DNA of 64,000 nucleotides, from positions 1 to 64,000 of the forward strand of contig CAXBJB010000005.1 of the NCBI GenBank assembly GCA_963976055.1, read 5' to 3'. Below are positions 38,058-46,039 of the stretch, piece by piece. The translations under genes and the position numbers were made by a program. Source of the stretch: UBA1479 sp963976055 (GTDB lineage: Bacteria; Pseudomonadota; Alphaproteobacteria; Rhodospirillales; Casp-alpha2). Within the stretch, counting starts at the first letter, position 1. Every line of letters begins with the position of its first letter. The notes beneath the pieces are model-generated. The model saw only the letters and a program-made list of their open reading frames with translations. It did no database searches and was not told the origin of the DNA.

Positions 38058-39305
38058 TCAGCCCGCTTTGGGCGGCGCAAACACTTCCTGTTCGCCGGAA
38101 ACGCCGCGCAGGCGGTGCGCCCCCAGCGGCTGCCAAGCAACCGCCAAATGGCGGGAAAAGCGGGCCGAGACGACGACCCGATTGCCTGTTTCCTTGGTCA
38201 GGTTTTCCAACCGCGCGACCTCGTTCGCCGCCGGGCCGGTGACCGAGAACTCGACCCGCGCGGGCACGCCGATGTTGCCGTACATGACCTCGCCGACATG
38301 CAGACCGAGCCCGAAATCCAGTTCCGGCTGGCCCGCCTCGCGGCGTTCCGCGTTGACCTTTTCCAGCTTTTCCTCGGCCCGGCCGGCGGCGGCCAGGGCT
38401 TTGGCGCAGGCGTCTTCGGGGCTGTAGCCGCCGTCCTCGCCGATCGGGAAGATCGCCAATACCGCGTCGCCGACGAAACGCAAAACCTCGCCGCCGCCTT
38501 CCATCACGGCACCCGCCGTGCAGGCGAAATACTGGTTGAGCACGGCCAGATAGTCGCCATGGCTCAGGCTTTCGCATAACTCCGTCGAGTTGCGCATGTC
38601 CGAATACCAGATGACGGAGGGAATGACCTGGCCGTCGCCCAGCTTGATCTGGCCGTTCAGCACCCGGCAGCCGGCATCCCGGCCCATGTAGGCGGTGACG
38701 ATGTTGAGCGCCGTCTCCTCGCGCTTGGCCAACTTGGCGGCGAGCGCGAAGCGCGGCACCAAACGCCGGAGCGCGCGCAGGTGCTTGGCCGAGAAACCGT
38801 CTGGCCGGTCGGTGACCCAGGACGTCATCAGGCCGTCGAGGTCATGGACGGAATCCGGCAATTCCACCCCCGTGACGAAGGGGGTCAGGAAGCCGGCGTA
38901 GTCGGTGCCGCCCAGGTCCCGCGCCTCGCCCAACAGGGGATAGGGCGCCACCTGCCTGTCATCCGTCAGATCGAAGCGGCATTCGGTGACGTCGTTGTCG
39001 AACATGACCTTCAGGGGGCTTTTCTGCCAGGCGTCGGTATTATGCGCACCATGCGGAATGTCCGAGGTCACGTTGCCCCGCCCGCGCACGTAGGTATAGG
39101 TATGCGCCACGTACATGGGATGCAGCGTGCTGAGCGCCGAGATGGCGCGCAAAACCGGCAGCCCCGCCGCGTTCAGGGCATCGCACAATCCGGCCAACAA
39201 GGGGCGCAGTTGGACACGGCCCAGGGCCTCGGCGACCAGCCAGTCGCTGATCGCCTGAATGTCGCGTTCCCAGTCGCCGTACGGAAAGCCGCCGCCAGGC
39301 CCCAT
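38058..39305 (-). CDS. Class III adenylate/guanylate cyclase
   Basis: A 415-residue soluble protein. The N-terminal 220 residues match no domain I can name, but contain the conserved-looking HPMYVAHTYTYVRG segment. The cyclase homology domain spans about 228-400. Both metal-binding aspartates are present, D236 in IWYSDMRNST and D280 in RFVGDAVLAIFP, with the transition-state NEVARLE segment. Where most cyclases have GDxVN (purine-selecting Asp), this one has GPAAN, as in many rhizobial-type cyclases. ATG at 39305 follows AGGAAG. Divergent from an MFS transporter. Confidence 0.87.
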   Translation of the reverse strand: MGPGGGFPYGDWERDIQAISDWLVAEALGRVQLRPLLAGLCDALNAAGLPVLRAISALSTLHPMYVAHTYTYVRGRGNVTSDIPHGAHNTDAWQKSPLKVMFDNDVTECRFDLTDDRQVAPYPLLGEARDLGGTDYAGFLTPFVTGVELPDSVHDLDGLMTSWVTDRPDGFSAKHLRALRRLVPRFALAAKLAKREETALNIVTAYMGRDAGCRVLNGQIKLGDGQVIPSVIWYSDMRNSTELCESLSHGDYLAVLNQYFACTAGAVMEGGGEVLRFVGDAVLAIFPIGEDGGYSPEDACAKALAAAGRAEEKLEKVNAERREAGQPELDFGLGLHVGEVMYGNIGVPARVEFSVTGPAANEVARLENLTKETGNRVVVSARFSRHLAVAWQPLGAHRLRGVSGEQEVFAPPKAG

Positions 39306-39426
39306 ATTCTTCCTACCTAAGCTTGTTTTCCCGCCCCGCACTTGCCTTCGGCAAACGTTTGGCGCAAGGTCTCCGCCCCCGCCGGCGGCCTCCCGGCGGG
39401 AATTCAACGATAATATAGGCCCATCC

Positions 39427-40632
39427 ATGATCGTCTTTCAGGTCTTTCTTCCCTTCGCCTTCGGCTATTTCCTGAGCTACCTGTTCCGGGTGGTGAATGC
39501 CGTCATCGCGCCCAATCTTATCGCCGACCTCGGCCTGACGGCGGCAGACCTGGGACTGCTGACCAGCGCCAATTTCTTTGCCTTCGCCGCCGTCCAACTG
39601 CCGCTCGGCATTCTGTTGGACCGCTATGGCCCGCGAAAGGTCGAGGCGGCCCTGCTGGTCGTCGCGGCCGCCGGCGCCCTGGTATTCGGGCTGGCCGGCA
39701 GCACGCCGGGCCTGGTCGTCGGTCGGGCGATGATCGGTTTCGGCACCTCGGCCTGCCTGATGGCCGCGTTCAAGGCCTATTCCCATTGGGTTCGCCCGGA
39801 ACGCCAGTCATTGGTCACCGGCATCCACATGGCGTTCGGCGGCATGGGGGCCTTGACCGCGACCAAGCCCGTGGAAATGGCGCTGTCGTTCACCGACTGG
39901 CGCGGCGTGTTCTTCATCCTGGCGGCGGTAACCCTGGCGGCGGCGGCTTATCTGTTCCTCGCCGTGCCCAAGCGCGACCGCACGGAAAGCACGGAAACCT
40001 GGGGCGAGATGGTCCAGGGCATCAAGCGCGTGTTCGCCGACCCCGCGTTCAAGCGCGTGGCGCCGGCCTCGGTCCTGGTGCAAAGCGGTTATCTCGGCGT
40101 GCAGTCCCTGTGGTCCGGCCCCTGGCTGCGCGACGTGGCGGGGCTGGAACAGTCGGAGATGGCGACGGGGCTGCTGTTCATCGCCGCCTTCATGGTGGTC
40201 GGGTTCGTGTCCATGGGCTGGATTGCCGACCGGCTGGCCCGCGCCGGCATCCGCACCATGGCCGTGGCCGTGTTCGGCATGACCATGTTCACCATCGCCC
40301 TGGCGGTCATCGCCCTTGATCCGTTCGCCGACACGACGCCTGTGTGGTACGCCTTCGGCCTGTTCGGGACCTTCGGCATCCTGCCCTATACGGTGCTGTC
40401 CCAGACCTTCCCGAAGGAGTTGACCGGGCGGGTCGTTACCGGGCTCAACGTCATGGTGTTCTTCGGCGCCTTCGCCGTGCAGTGGGGGATCGGCGAAATC
40501 ATCTATCAATGGCCCGAACCTTCACCCGGCCATTTCGCGCCCGAAGGCTACCGCTGCGCCTTCCTGATCGTCGCAGGGATGCAGGCGGCCGGCCTACTGT
40601 GGTATGCCATATATCGCAAAGCCCGCCTCTGA
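39427..40632 (+). CDS. MFS transporter
   Basis: A 401-residue transporter with about 12 hydrophobic helices and the MFS loop motif LLDRYGPRKVEAALL after helix 2 and GWIADRLARAGIRT after helix 8. Closest in feel to oxalate/nitrate/glycerol-phosphate-type permeases, but substrate cannot be assigned. The ATG at 39427 begins the first helix; TAATAT 14 bases upstream may be its -10. The divergent gap holds CCCGCCGG/CCGGCGGG, a possible leader stem. Confidence 0.82.
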   Translation: MIVFQVFLPFAFGYFLSYLFRVVNAVIAPNLIADLGLTAADLGLLTSANFFAFAAVQLPLGILLDRYGPRKVEAALLVVAAAGALVFGLAGSTPGLVVGRAMIGFGTSACLMAAFKAYSHWVRPERQSLVTGIHMAFGGMGALTATKPVEMALSFTDWRGVFFILAAVTLAAAAYLFLAVPKRDRTESTETWGEMVQGIKRVFADPAFKRVAPASVLVQSGYLGVQSLWSGPWLRDVAGLEQSEMATGLLFIAAFMVVGFVSMGWIADRLARAGIRTMAVAVFGMTMFTIALAVIALDPFADTTPVWYAFGLFGTFGILPYTVLSQTFPKELTGRVVTGLNVMVFFGAFAVQWGIGEIIYQWPEPSPGHFAPEGYRCAFLIVAGMQAAGLLWYAIYRKARL

Positions 40633-40665
40633 CGCCCACCCGACCCAGCCTTTAAGGAAACATCC

Positions 40666-41307
40666 ATGTTTTACGAGCCCAAGGACGGCCACGGCCTGGC
40701 CAAGAATCCCTTCAACAGCCTGGTCGTGCCCCGGCCCATCGGCTGGATCACCACCGTCGACAAGGCCGGCAACGTCAACCTGGCGCCCTACAGCTTCTTC
40801 AACGGCGTCGCCTACAACCCGCCGACGGTCATGTTTTCGGCCGGCGCCAGCCGGGTCGACGGTGCCGGCGGCATGAAGGATTCCCTGCGCAATGCGCTGG
40901 AAACCGGCGAATTCGTGCACAACTTCGCGACCTGGGATACCCGCGACGCCATGAACCAGACCTCTGCCGACCTGGGCCCGGACCAGGACGAACTGGCGCT
41001 GGCCGGGCTGACGCCGATCCCCTCCACCCTGGTCAAGCCGCCGCGCGTCAAGGAATCGCCCATCCAGTTCGAATGCAAGGTGGTGCAGTCGGTGGAGCTG
41101 CCCAACACCAAGGGCGAACATCTTTACACCGTGGTATTCGGCGAGGTCGTGGGCATTCACATCGCCGACGACCTGATCATGGACAACGGCCAGATCGACA
41201 TCGGCAAGCTGCATCCCATCGCGCGCATGGGCTATCAGGACTATTCCGAGGTTACCGCCGACACCCTGTTCACCATGGAACGCCCGGGCTTTCATCCCTA
41301 TACGTGA
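40666..41307 (+). CDS. Flavin reductase-like (FMN-binding) protein
   Basis: A 213-residue split-barrel flavoprotein. The FMN-binding motif PRPIGWITTVDKAGNVNLAPYSFFNG (written here in two parts: PRPIGWITTVD and NLAPYSFFNG) is near residues 24-48. Members reduce FMN for partner monooxygenases or bind flavin with unknown function. 33 bases behind the MFS gene, hence a likely two-gene unit. Confidence 0.85.
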   Translation: MFYEPKDGHGLAKNPFNSLVVPRPIGWITTVDKAGNVNLAPYSFFNGVAYNPPTVMFSAGASRVDGAGGMKDSLRNALETGEFVHNFATWDTRDAMNQTSADLGPDQDELALAGLTPIPSTLVKPPRVKESPIQFECKVVQSVELPNTKGEHLYTVVFGEVVGIHIADDLIMDNGQIDIGKLHPIARMGYQDYSEVTADTLFTMERPGFHPYT

Positions 41308-41393
41308 TCTCCGGCGGGACTTAATCGAGATCAAGGCGACGCCTTGCCGGGGTGTTAGGCTGGCCCTTCGTCATCCCGAAGGAGGCCTGCCCC

Positions 41394-41828
41394 ATGTTCG
41401 ACCGCCCGTCCCTCGTCACCCGCATCGCCATCGGCAAGGCGCTCGGCTTCCTGGTCGGGCTCGCGGGCTTTCTCAGCTTTCCCTATTTCATGGCCGACGT
41501 CGGCTGGCTGGTGCGTTTCGGCATCCTGTTCTGGTACACGACCCTGGGCGCCATCATCGGGCTGGCGGGGGTGATCACCTGGCATCCGGTGCTGCACCTG
41601 CCGCTGCCCTGGTGGGCGCGCGCGACGATCCTCGGGGCCTGGATGAACTTCGTCCTGACCTTCTTCGCGTACGATTTCATGGAAGCCGTGCTGATCAACA
41701 TCTTCGGCTTCGGCAGCCCGCTCACCTCCCCCTGGTGGTTCGCGGCCGAAGGTGCGGTGGTCGGCCTCGCCATCGGCTGGGCCGCCACCCGGTTCGGCGG
41801 CGAGGGCAAGGAAACCGTCGGCCATTGA
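41394..41828 (+). CDS. Small integral membrane protein, unknown function
   Basis: A 144-residue protein with four predicted membrane helices (about 10-30, 37-57, 65-90, 108-132). Helix 1 holds KALGFLVGLAGFLSFPYF, and the last loop has GFGSPLTSPWWF. A very good AAGGAGG ribosome site stands at 41379-41385, which fixes the start at 41394. No family recognised. Confidence 0.7.
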   Translation: MFDRPSLVTRIAIGKALGFLVGLAGFLSFPYFMADVGWLVRFGILFWYTTLGAIIGLAGVITWHPVLHLPLPWWARATILGAWMNFVLTFFAYDFMEAVLINIFGFGSPLTSPWWFAAEGAVVGLAIGWAATRFGGEGKETVGH

Positions 41829-41898
41829 GCAGCCAGCACCCCCGAGCCTGCTATACATTCGGGCCGGCTCAAATCGCGCGGCATAGAGCGGACGCAGG

Positions 41899-42603
41899 AT
41901 GAAAACGGAATTTCGGGTTCAGGTTCTCAGTTTCTCCAACATCATGGAAATCGAGGGCACGCGAACCGTCGATCACTACGCGGCCCTGCTCGACGCCATG
42001 GAATACGGCGACCAAAGCGGCCTGAGCGACGACGATAAACGCGACATGTGCCTCCTCGCCCTGCAGGGGTTGGAACCCGAGGAAGCGGCCTATCAGGTGC
42101 TCAAGCACGACATGAGCGACGTGCTCCGCGACGGCCAGCTGCGCAACATCGCCGGCGAGATGCAGGAAGAAAAACTGTGGGAGGAATATTCCAATTCCGC
42201 CCTCCACGAACGCCTGTTCACGGTCGGCAGCCTGCTCTACGCGGCCTTTCCCACCCTATTCCCGAAACCCGACGCGGTCCGCGTCGAGCTTGAGGTCACC
42301 GCCGCGAACGCCGCCGCGAAGGCGCTGCTGACCCCGGCGCCGGACGAGGCCTTCGTCGTTCGTCTGCTCGCCGACGGCATGGAGCCCGATGCGGTGCTGC
42401 ACCGGCTCTACGGCGACCAGCTGGCCGGATCGTCCTTTCCCGAAGCCGCCGAGGTCGTGTGGATCGTGCGCACCACCCCGGCCGGCGACGGCGTGATGCG
42501 CATAGAGATCATCAGTTCCGGCTACTGGCTGGACCCGCTCGACGGCATCAAGTCCTACGACTCCGCCGCCTATGCCGACGCCCACCGCCCGGTCGCGCGC
42601 TAA
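41899..42603 (+). CDS. Uncharacterised soluble protein
   Basis: A 234-residue acidic protein with no signal peptide or membrane segment. It is built of an N-terminal beta start (FRVQVLSFSNIMEIEG), a helical part (about 25-110, GLSDDDKRDMCLLALQGLEPEEAAYQVL) and a second helical/beta part. Two half-similar segments, GLEPEEAAYQVLKHDM and GMEPDAVLHRLYGDQL, suggest an internal duplication. Not recognised. It ends at the inverted-repeat element that borders the ectoine genes. Confidence 0.65.
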   Translation: MKTEFRVQVLSFSNIMEIEGTRTVDHYAALLDAMEYGDQSGLSDDDKRDMCLLALQGLEPEEAAYQVLKHDMSDVLRDGQLRNIAGEMQEEKLWEEYSNSALHERLFTVGSLLYAAFPTLFPKPDAVRVELEVTAANAAAKALLTPAPDEAFVVRLLADGMEPDAVLHRLYGDQLAGSSFPEAAEVVWIVRTTPAGDGVMRIEIISSGYWLDPLDGIKSYDSAAYADAHRPVAR

Positions 42604-42691
42604 CCAAAGGCGGCGCGGCCCTTCGCGGCGCAAAGCCGACAGTGTAAGCGTCGGCGATCGATGGCCGCTTTTGCCCCATCGCCGCCTTTGG
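42604..42691. repeat. 88-bp nested inverted repeat at the end of the ect cluster
   Basis: Outer arms CCAAAGGCGGCG (42604-42615) and CGCCGCCTTTGG (42680-42691) are a perfect 12-bp inverted repeat. Inside lie GCGGCC (42615-42620) with GGCCGC (42663-42668), and GCCGAC (42635-42640) with GTCGGC (42650-42655). All three stems nest into one long imperfect hairpin. It sits between convergent genes and starts at the base after the upstream stop codon. It may be a two-way terminator or the trace of a small mobile (REP/MITE-like) element. Confidence 0.65.
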
Positions 42692-42702
42692 AGCAGGAAA
42701 CG

Positions 42703-43089
42703 TCACCCGGTAAGGGCAGGGTACACGCCGTCCTCATCATGCACCTCCAGACCCGTCAAGGGCGGGTTGAAGGTGCAGATCATGCGCATCTCTTCTTCGG
42801 CGCGCAGCAAGTGCTTTTCATTGCCGTTCAGGGCGTAGAGCGTGCCGGGCCCGATCGGGTAGGTGGGGCCATCGGGCAGCACCTCGATCTCGCCCTTGCC
42901 TTCGATGCAGTAAACGGCTTCCAGGTGATTTTTGTACCAGATGAGCGTTTCCGTTCCGGCGTGGATCAAGGTGTCGTGCATGGAAAAGCCCATGCCGGCG
43001 TCGCGGAGGATCAGACGGCGGCTGGTCCAAGTGCCGCCTTTGACTTCGTGCTCGGTGCCGAGCACGTCGTCGAGTTTCTTCACGATCAT
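42703..43089 (-). CDS. ectC: L-ectoine synthase
   Basis: A 128-residue cupin that closes N-gamma-acetyl-diaminobutyrate to ectoine, a compatible solute. Conserved iron and substrate residues lie in TLIWYKNHLEAVYCIEGKG (Glu, Tyr) and GNEKHLLRA (His). The length is normal for EctC. Last gene of the ectABC unit, 17 bases after ectB. No ectD hydroxylase follows, so only ectoine is expected. Confidence 0.96.
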   Translation of the reverse strand: MIVKKLDDVLGTEHEVKGGTWTSRRLILRDAGMGFSMHDTLIHAGTETLIWYKNHLEAVYCIEGKGEIEVLPDGPTYPIGPGTLYALNGNEKHLLRAEEEMRMICTFNPPLTGLEVHDEDGVYPALTG

Positions 43090-43106
43090 ATTTTTTTGAT
43101 CTTTCT

Positions 43107-44387
43107 TTAGGCAGCGTCTGTCGCGTTTTCAGAGGCACGCTTTTTGATGACACGTGCCGCGGCTTCAACCAGCGTTTGCAGCCCTTTTTCAAGGGTGAGG
43201 TCATCGATCGTCAGCGGCGGCATGACCTTGGCGACCTGATCGTCAACACCGGCTGTTTCCATCACCAGACCGTTTTCAAAAGCTTCTTGGCAAATGTCGA
43301 CGGCAAGGCCTTCCTCTTCGCTCACCAACCCCTGGACCATCCCGCGTCCGCGAACGCGCAGGTTGGCTTCCGGGTGGGCGTCGACGATTTCAGAAAGACG
43401 TTCGCGAATGCGCCGCCCTTTGATGGCGACGTCTTCTTCCAACGTGCTGTCACGCCAGTAATCCAAGGCCTTGGCCGCCGATACGAAAGCCAGGTTATTA
43501 CCCCGGAACGTGCCGTTGTGTTCGCCGGGTTTCCAGATGTCCAAGTCCGGACGAATCAGAACCAGAGCCATCGGCAGGCCCAATCCGCTGATGGCCTTGG
43601 ACAGACAGATCAGGTCCGGTTTGACGGCGGCGGGCTCGAAGCTGAAGAACGGGCCGGTCCGCCCACATCCCATCTGGATGTCGTCAACGATCATCAAGAT
43701 GTCGTACTGGGTGCAGATGGCGCGCAATCTGCGCAGCCATTTCCAACCGGCGAGATTGATGCCGCCCTCGCCCTGGACCGTTTCGACAATTACGGCAGCG
43801 GGCGTGTCGATACCGCTGCCTGCGTCCTTCAAGGTCTTTTCAAAGTAATCGAGCGTATCGACATCTTTGCCCATATAGCCGTCAAACGGCATGGTGGTGA
43901 CGTTGTTCAGCGGCATCCCCGCGCCCGCGCGCTTGGATGCGTTGCCGGTCAATGCCAGCGCCCCCGCCGTCATGCCGTGAAAGGCATTGGTGAAGCTCAC
44001 CACGTTGGTGCGGCCCGTGACCTTGCGCGCAAGCTTGAGCGCGCTTTCCACGGCGTTGGTGCCGGTGGGGCCGGGGAACTGGATTTTGTAGTCCATCCCG
44101 CGCGGCTTCAAGATCACTTCATGGAAGGTCTTCAGGAACGTTTCCTTAGCCTCGGTCCCCATATCAAGGCCGTGCATGATGCCGTCTTCGGCCATGTAGT
44201 CCATGACGGCCTCTTTAAGCTCGGCATTGTTATGACCGTAGTTCAACACGCCCGCACCAGCGAAAAAGTCGATGTACTGCGTGCCGTCCTGGTCGGTCAG
44301 ATTGGCGTCCTTGGCCTTGGTAAAAACCGTGGGGAAGTTGCGGATATAGCCACGGACATTGGATTCATGTTTTTCGAAAGTATTCAT
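43107..44387 (-). CDS. ectB: Diaminobutyrate-2-oxoglutarate transaminase
   Basis: A 426-residue class III aminotransferase converting aspartate semialdehyde to 2,4-diaminobutyrate with glutamate. The EctB signature FFAGAGVLNYGHNN, the Asp pocket MIVDDIQMGCGRTG and the PLP lysine in CLSKAISGLGLPMAL (near 270) are present. G+C is clearly lower than in the surrounding genes. Middle gene of ectABC. Confidence 0.96.
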   Translation of the reverse strand: MNTFEKHESNVRGYIRNFPTVFTKAKDANLTDQDGTQYIDFFAGAGVLNYGHNNAELKEAVMDYMAEDGIMHGLDMGTEAKETFLKTFHEVILKPRGMDYKIQFPGPTGTNAVESALKLARKVTGRTNVVSFTNAFHGMTAGALALTGNASKRAGAGMPLNNVTTMPFDGYMGKDVDTLDYFEKTLKDAGSGIDTPAAVIVETVQGEGGINLAGWKWLRRLRAICTQYDILMIVDDIQMGCGRTGPFFSFEPAAVKPDLICLSKAISGLGLPMALVLIRPDLDIWKPGEHNGTFRGNNLAFVSAAKALDYWRDSTLEEDVAIKGRRIRERLSEIVDAHPEANLRVRGRGMVQGLVSEEEGLAVDICQEAFENGLVMETAGVDDQVAKVMPPLTIDDLTLEKGLQTLVEAAARVIKKRASENATDAA

Positions 44388-44409
44388 TGGGTAATCCTCG
44401 TTCTAGGCT

Positions 44410-45018
44410 TTAGGTAATGTCAGCGATGGGCGCGATCACGTAGAGGTCTTCCGCCTCGTGACCATGACCATCGGGAAAATCGGCGGCGGTGAAACCGGTG
44501 CGCACGTCCAATTCAGCATTGCGGCTTTTGGCGAAAGCCGCGAACAGCGCAGCAGAGGCCTTGTTTGACCGCGTCACCGTGGCTTCCATGGTGCGCACGC
44601 CTGTGTTTTCTTCTCGCGCAAGCAGATTATCGAACATCCGCTTTGCGATACTGAGTCCGCGAAAATCCGGCAACACGGCCACCTGCCAGATAAACAGGAC
44701 ATCCGGGCGCGACGGAATGCGGTACGCCATGACAAAACCGGCGGGTTTTCCATAAACCTCGGCAATGGCACAGGTGCTTTGGAAATGTCGTCCCGCCATC
44801 ATGTATGCGTAAGGGGAATTCAGGTCCAACCCGCCTGCGTCGCGCGCCAGTTCCCACATCAACGCACCCTCGCCTATGGATGGCGCACGTATGCCAACAC
44901 CATCGACGTCAAGTAAGGCTTCAGTGTCGGGGATTTTGACCTCGTTTGGTGTAAAGGTGCCCTCGACAATGGTAGTTGAAGTATTCGTGAGTTGAGTTGT
45001 CAGTGTTTGGTCGGACAT
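44410..45018 (-). CDS. ectA: L-2,4-diaminobutyrate N-gamma-acetyltransferase
   Basis: A 202-residue GNAT-family enzyme that acetylates diaminobutyrate with acetyl-CoA. VGIRAPSIGEGALMWELA marks the start of the conserved domain; VLPDFRGLSIAKRMFDNLL is the acetyl-CoA-binding loop. The first 38 residues are a Thr/Ser-rich lead typical of some EctA. Ribosome site CAGGA lies 8 bases before the ATG. First enzyme gene of the unit; no ectR regulator gene is adjacent. Confidence 0.95.
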   Translation of the reverse strand: MSDQTLTTQLTNTSTTIVEGTFTPNEVKIPDTEALLDVDGVGIRAPSIGEGALMWELARDAGGLDLNSPYAYMMAGRHFQSTCAIAEVYGKPAGFVMAYRIPSRPDVLFIWQVAVLPDFRGLSIAKRMFDNLLAREENTGVRTMEATVTRSNKASAALFAAFAKSRNAELDVRTGFTAADFPDGHGHEAEDLYVIAPIADIT

Positions 45019-45065
45019 AAATTTTTCCTGTTATTTTTCTGGGGATATGAACGTACCGAAAGAAC

Positions 45066-45117
45066 CGTGCTCACATCCGCGAGCACGCTGGTTCAATTGT
45101 CGGCCCAAAGGGCCGAC
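45066..45117 (-). promoter_or_regulatory. Two perfect stem-loops in the ectA leader
   Basis: Reading toward ectA on the minus strand, first GTCGGCCC-TTT-GGGCCGAC (45117-45099), an 8-bp perfect stem with a three-base loop, then CGTGCTC-GCGGATGT-GAGCACG (45087-45066), a 7-bp perfect stem. Neither is followed by a T tract, so they are not ordinary terminators. They may be operators, RNA-stability or attenuation elements between the leader open frame and ectA. Confidence 0.6.
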
Positions 45118-45128
45118 TGGTGTCGGTA

Positions 45129-45317
45129 TCAGTCCTGGAAGGGGATCAGGTGCTCAGAGTGCGGCATGGCGTACTTGCCAATGAACACCCAGGTTGGGGC
45201 AACGGTGCTGCGGACGCACTCCGGAACCTCTGCGGCTTGTTTGCGCAGGGTCCTGGCGTCACCTTCAGCAGTAAGGCCCGTCATCACTTCATTGGTGCTG
45301 AAATCATTATTAAACAT
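45129..45317 (-). CDS. Small putative leader open frame before ectABC
   Basis: A possible 62-residue soluble protein beginning MFNNDFSTNEVMTGL and ending HSEHLIPFQD; not recognised. Codon third positions are about 60 percent G+C and purine-first codons dominate, as expected for a coding frame, but overlapping plus-strand frames are also open, so the call is weak. The ATG at 45317 would lie two bases after the start point predicted from the promoter at 45326-45353, so translation would be leaderless; no ribosome site precedes it. The stop is 11 bases before the first stem-loop of the ectA leader. The frame itself is open back to a GTG at 45371, which overlaps the promoter. Confidence 0.35.
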   Translation of the reverse strand: MFNNDFSTNEVMTGLTAEGDARTLRKQAAEVPECVRSTVAPTWVFIGKYAMPHSEHLIPFQD

Positions 45318-45325
45318 CCCAATAA

Positions 45326-45353
45326 ACCATACCGTTTTTATCGAAAATGTCAA
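45326..45353 (-). promoter_or_regulatory. Sigma-70 promoter for the ectABC unit
   Basis: TTGACA (45353-45348), a 16-base AT-rich spacer and TATGGT (45331-45326) on the minus strand. The -35 is a perfect match, the -10 four of six. Transcription would begin near 45319 and run through the small frame and two stem-loops into ectA, a leader of about 300 bases if the small frame is not translated. Confidence 0.65.
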
Positions 45354-45470
45354 ATTATGGCCCCGTTCCACACGTCACCAGCACCGATAACTGTCTGATT
45401 TTCGGTTGTTTTCAGACGTTCCCCCTCGGGGCATGACGCCGCCGCTTGAGAACTGAAAACGGCCCGCCCC

Positions 45471-45965
45471 TCACCCGCCCGGATAGACCAGACCCGATTC
45501 CAGGATGATCGCCAGGATGACCTGACGGTCGTTGAGGCTGGCGTATTTCATGTAGAACATCAGGATGTCGGTGGCGCTAATCAAGGCGCGCAGGCGGCCG
45601 TCATCGACCACGGGCAGGTGGCGGAACCCACCCGTCTGCATGGTCGCCATGGCCATCGCGATCTCGTCGTCCATGTGGCAGGTTTGGACATCCTTGGTCA
45701 TCACGTCATGGACCAGCATCGCGCCCACGCCTTCCGGATGTTCGGCGAACACGCGCACGATGTCGCGTTCGGAAATGACGCCCGAGACGATCGTCGGATC
45801 GTCGCAGCAGACCAGCACGCCGATCTTTTCTTCCGCCATCATGCGGGCCGCGTCGACGACCAGGTCGTCCGGCGAAATGGTCGAGACGGCCGAGCCCTTT
45901 TCCTCGACCAGGCGGCGGACCGTTTTGGGGATGCTTCCCCCGTCCCCGGGCAGTGTGGATTCCAT
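45471..45965 (-). CDS. CBS domain protein
   Basis: A 164-residue protein made of a tandem CBS pair (Bateman module): first repeat about 28-82 (ISPDDLVVDAARMMAEEKIGV, GVISERDIVRVF), second about 95-150 (GGFRHLPVVDDGRLRALISATDI). Such modules bind adenine nucleotides and regulate a partner. No partner domain is attached. AAGGAG before the ATG at 45965 decides the start; an in-frame start at 45986 is weaker. Confidence 0.87.
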   Translation of the reverse strand: MESTLPGDGGSIPKTVRRLVEEKGSAVSTISPDDLVVDAARMMAEEKIGVLVCCDDPTIVSGVISERDIVRVFAEHPEGVGAMLVHDVMTKDVQTCHMDDEIAMAMATMQTGGFRHLPVVDDGRLRALISATDILMFYMKYASLNDRQVILAIILESGLVYPGG

Positions 45966-46039
45966 CAAGGCTCCTTCCAAACACACCCCGTTCTAGGCCC
46001 GCTGGGTGACCGTATCCTGACAGGCGGCGGAAATTCCCC

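Noticed and set aside
45120..45398. A 92-codon plus-strand frame over the ect leader
   Set aside because: No ribosome site, and the promoter and stem-loops are arranged for the minus strand; not fully excluded.
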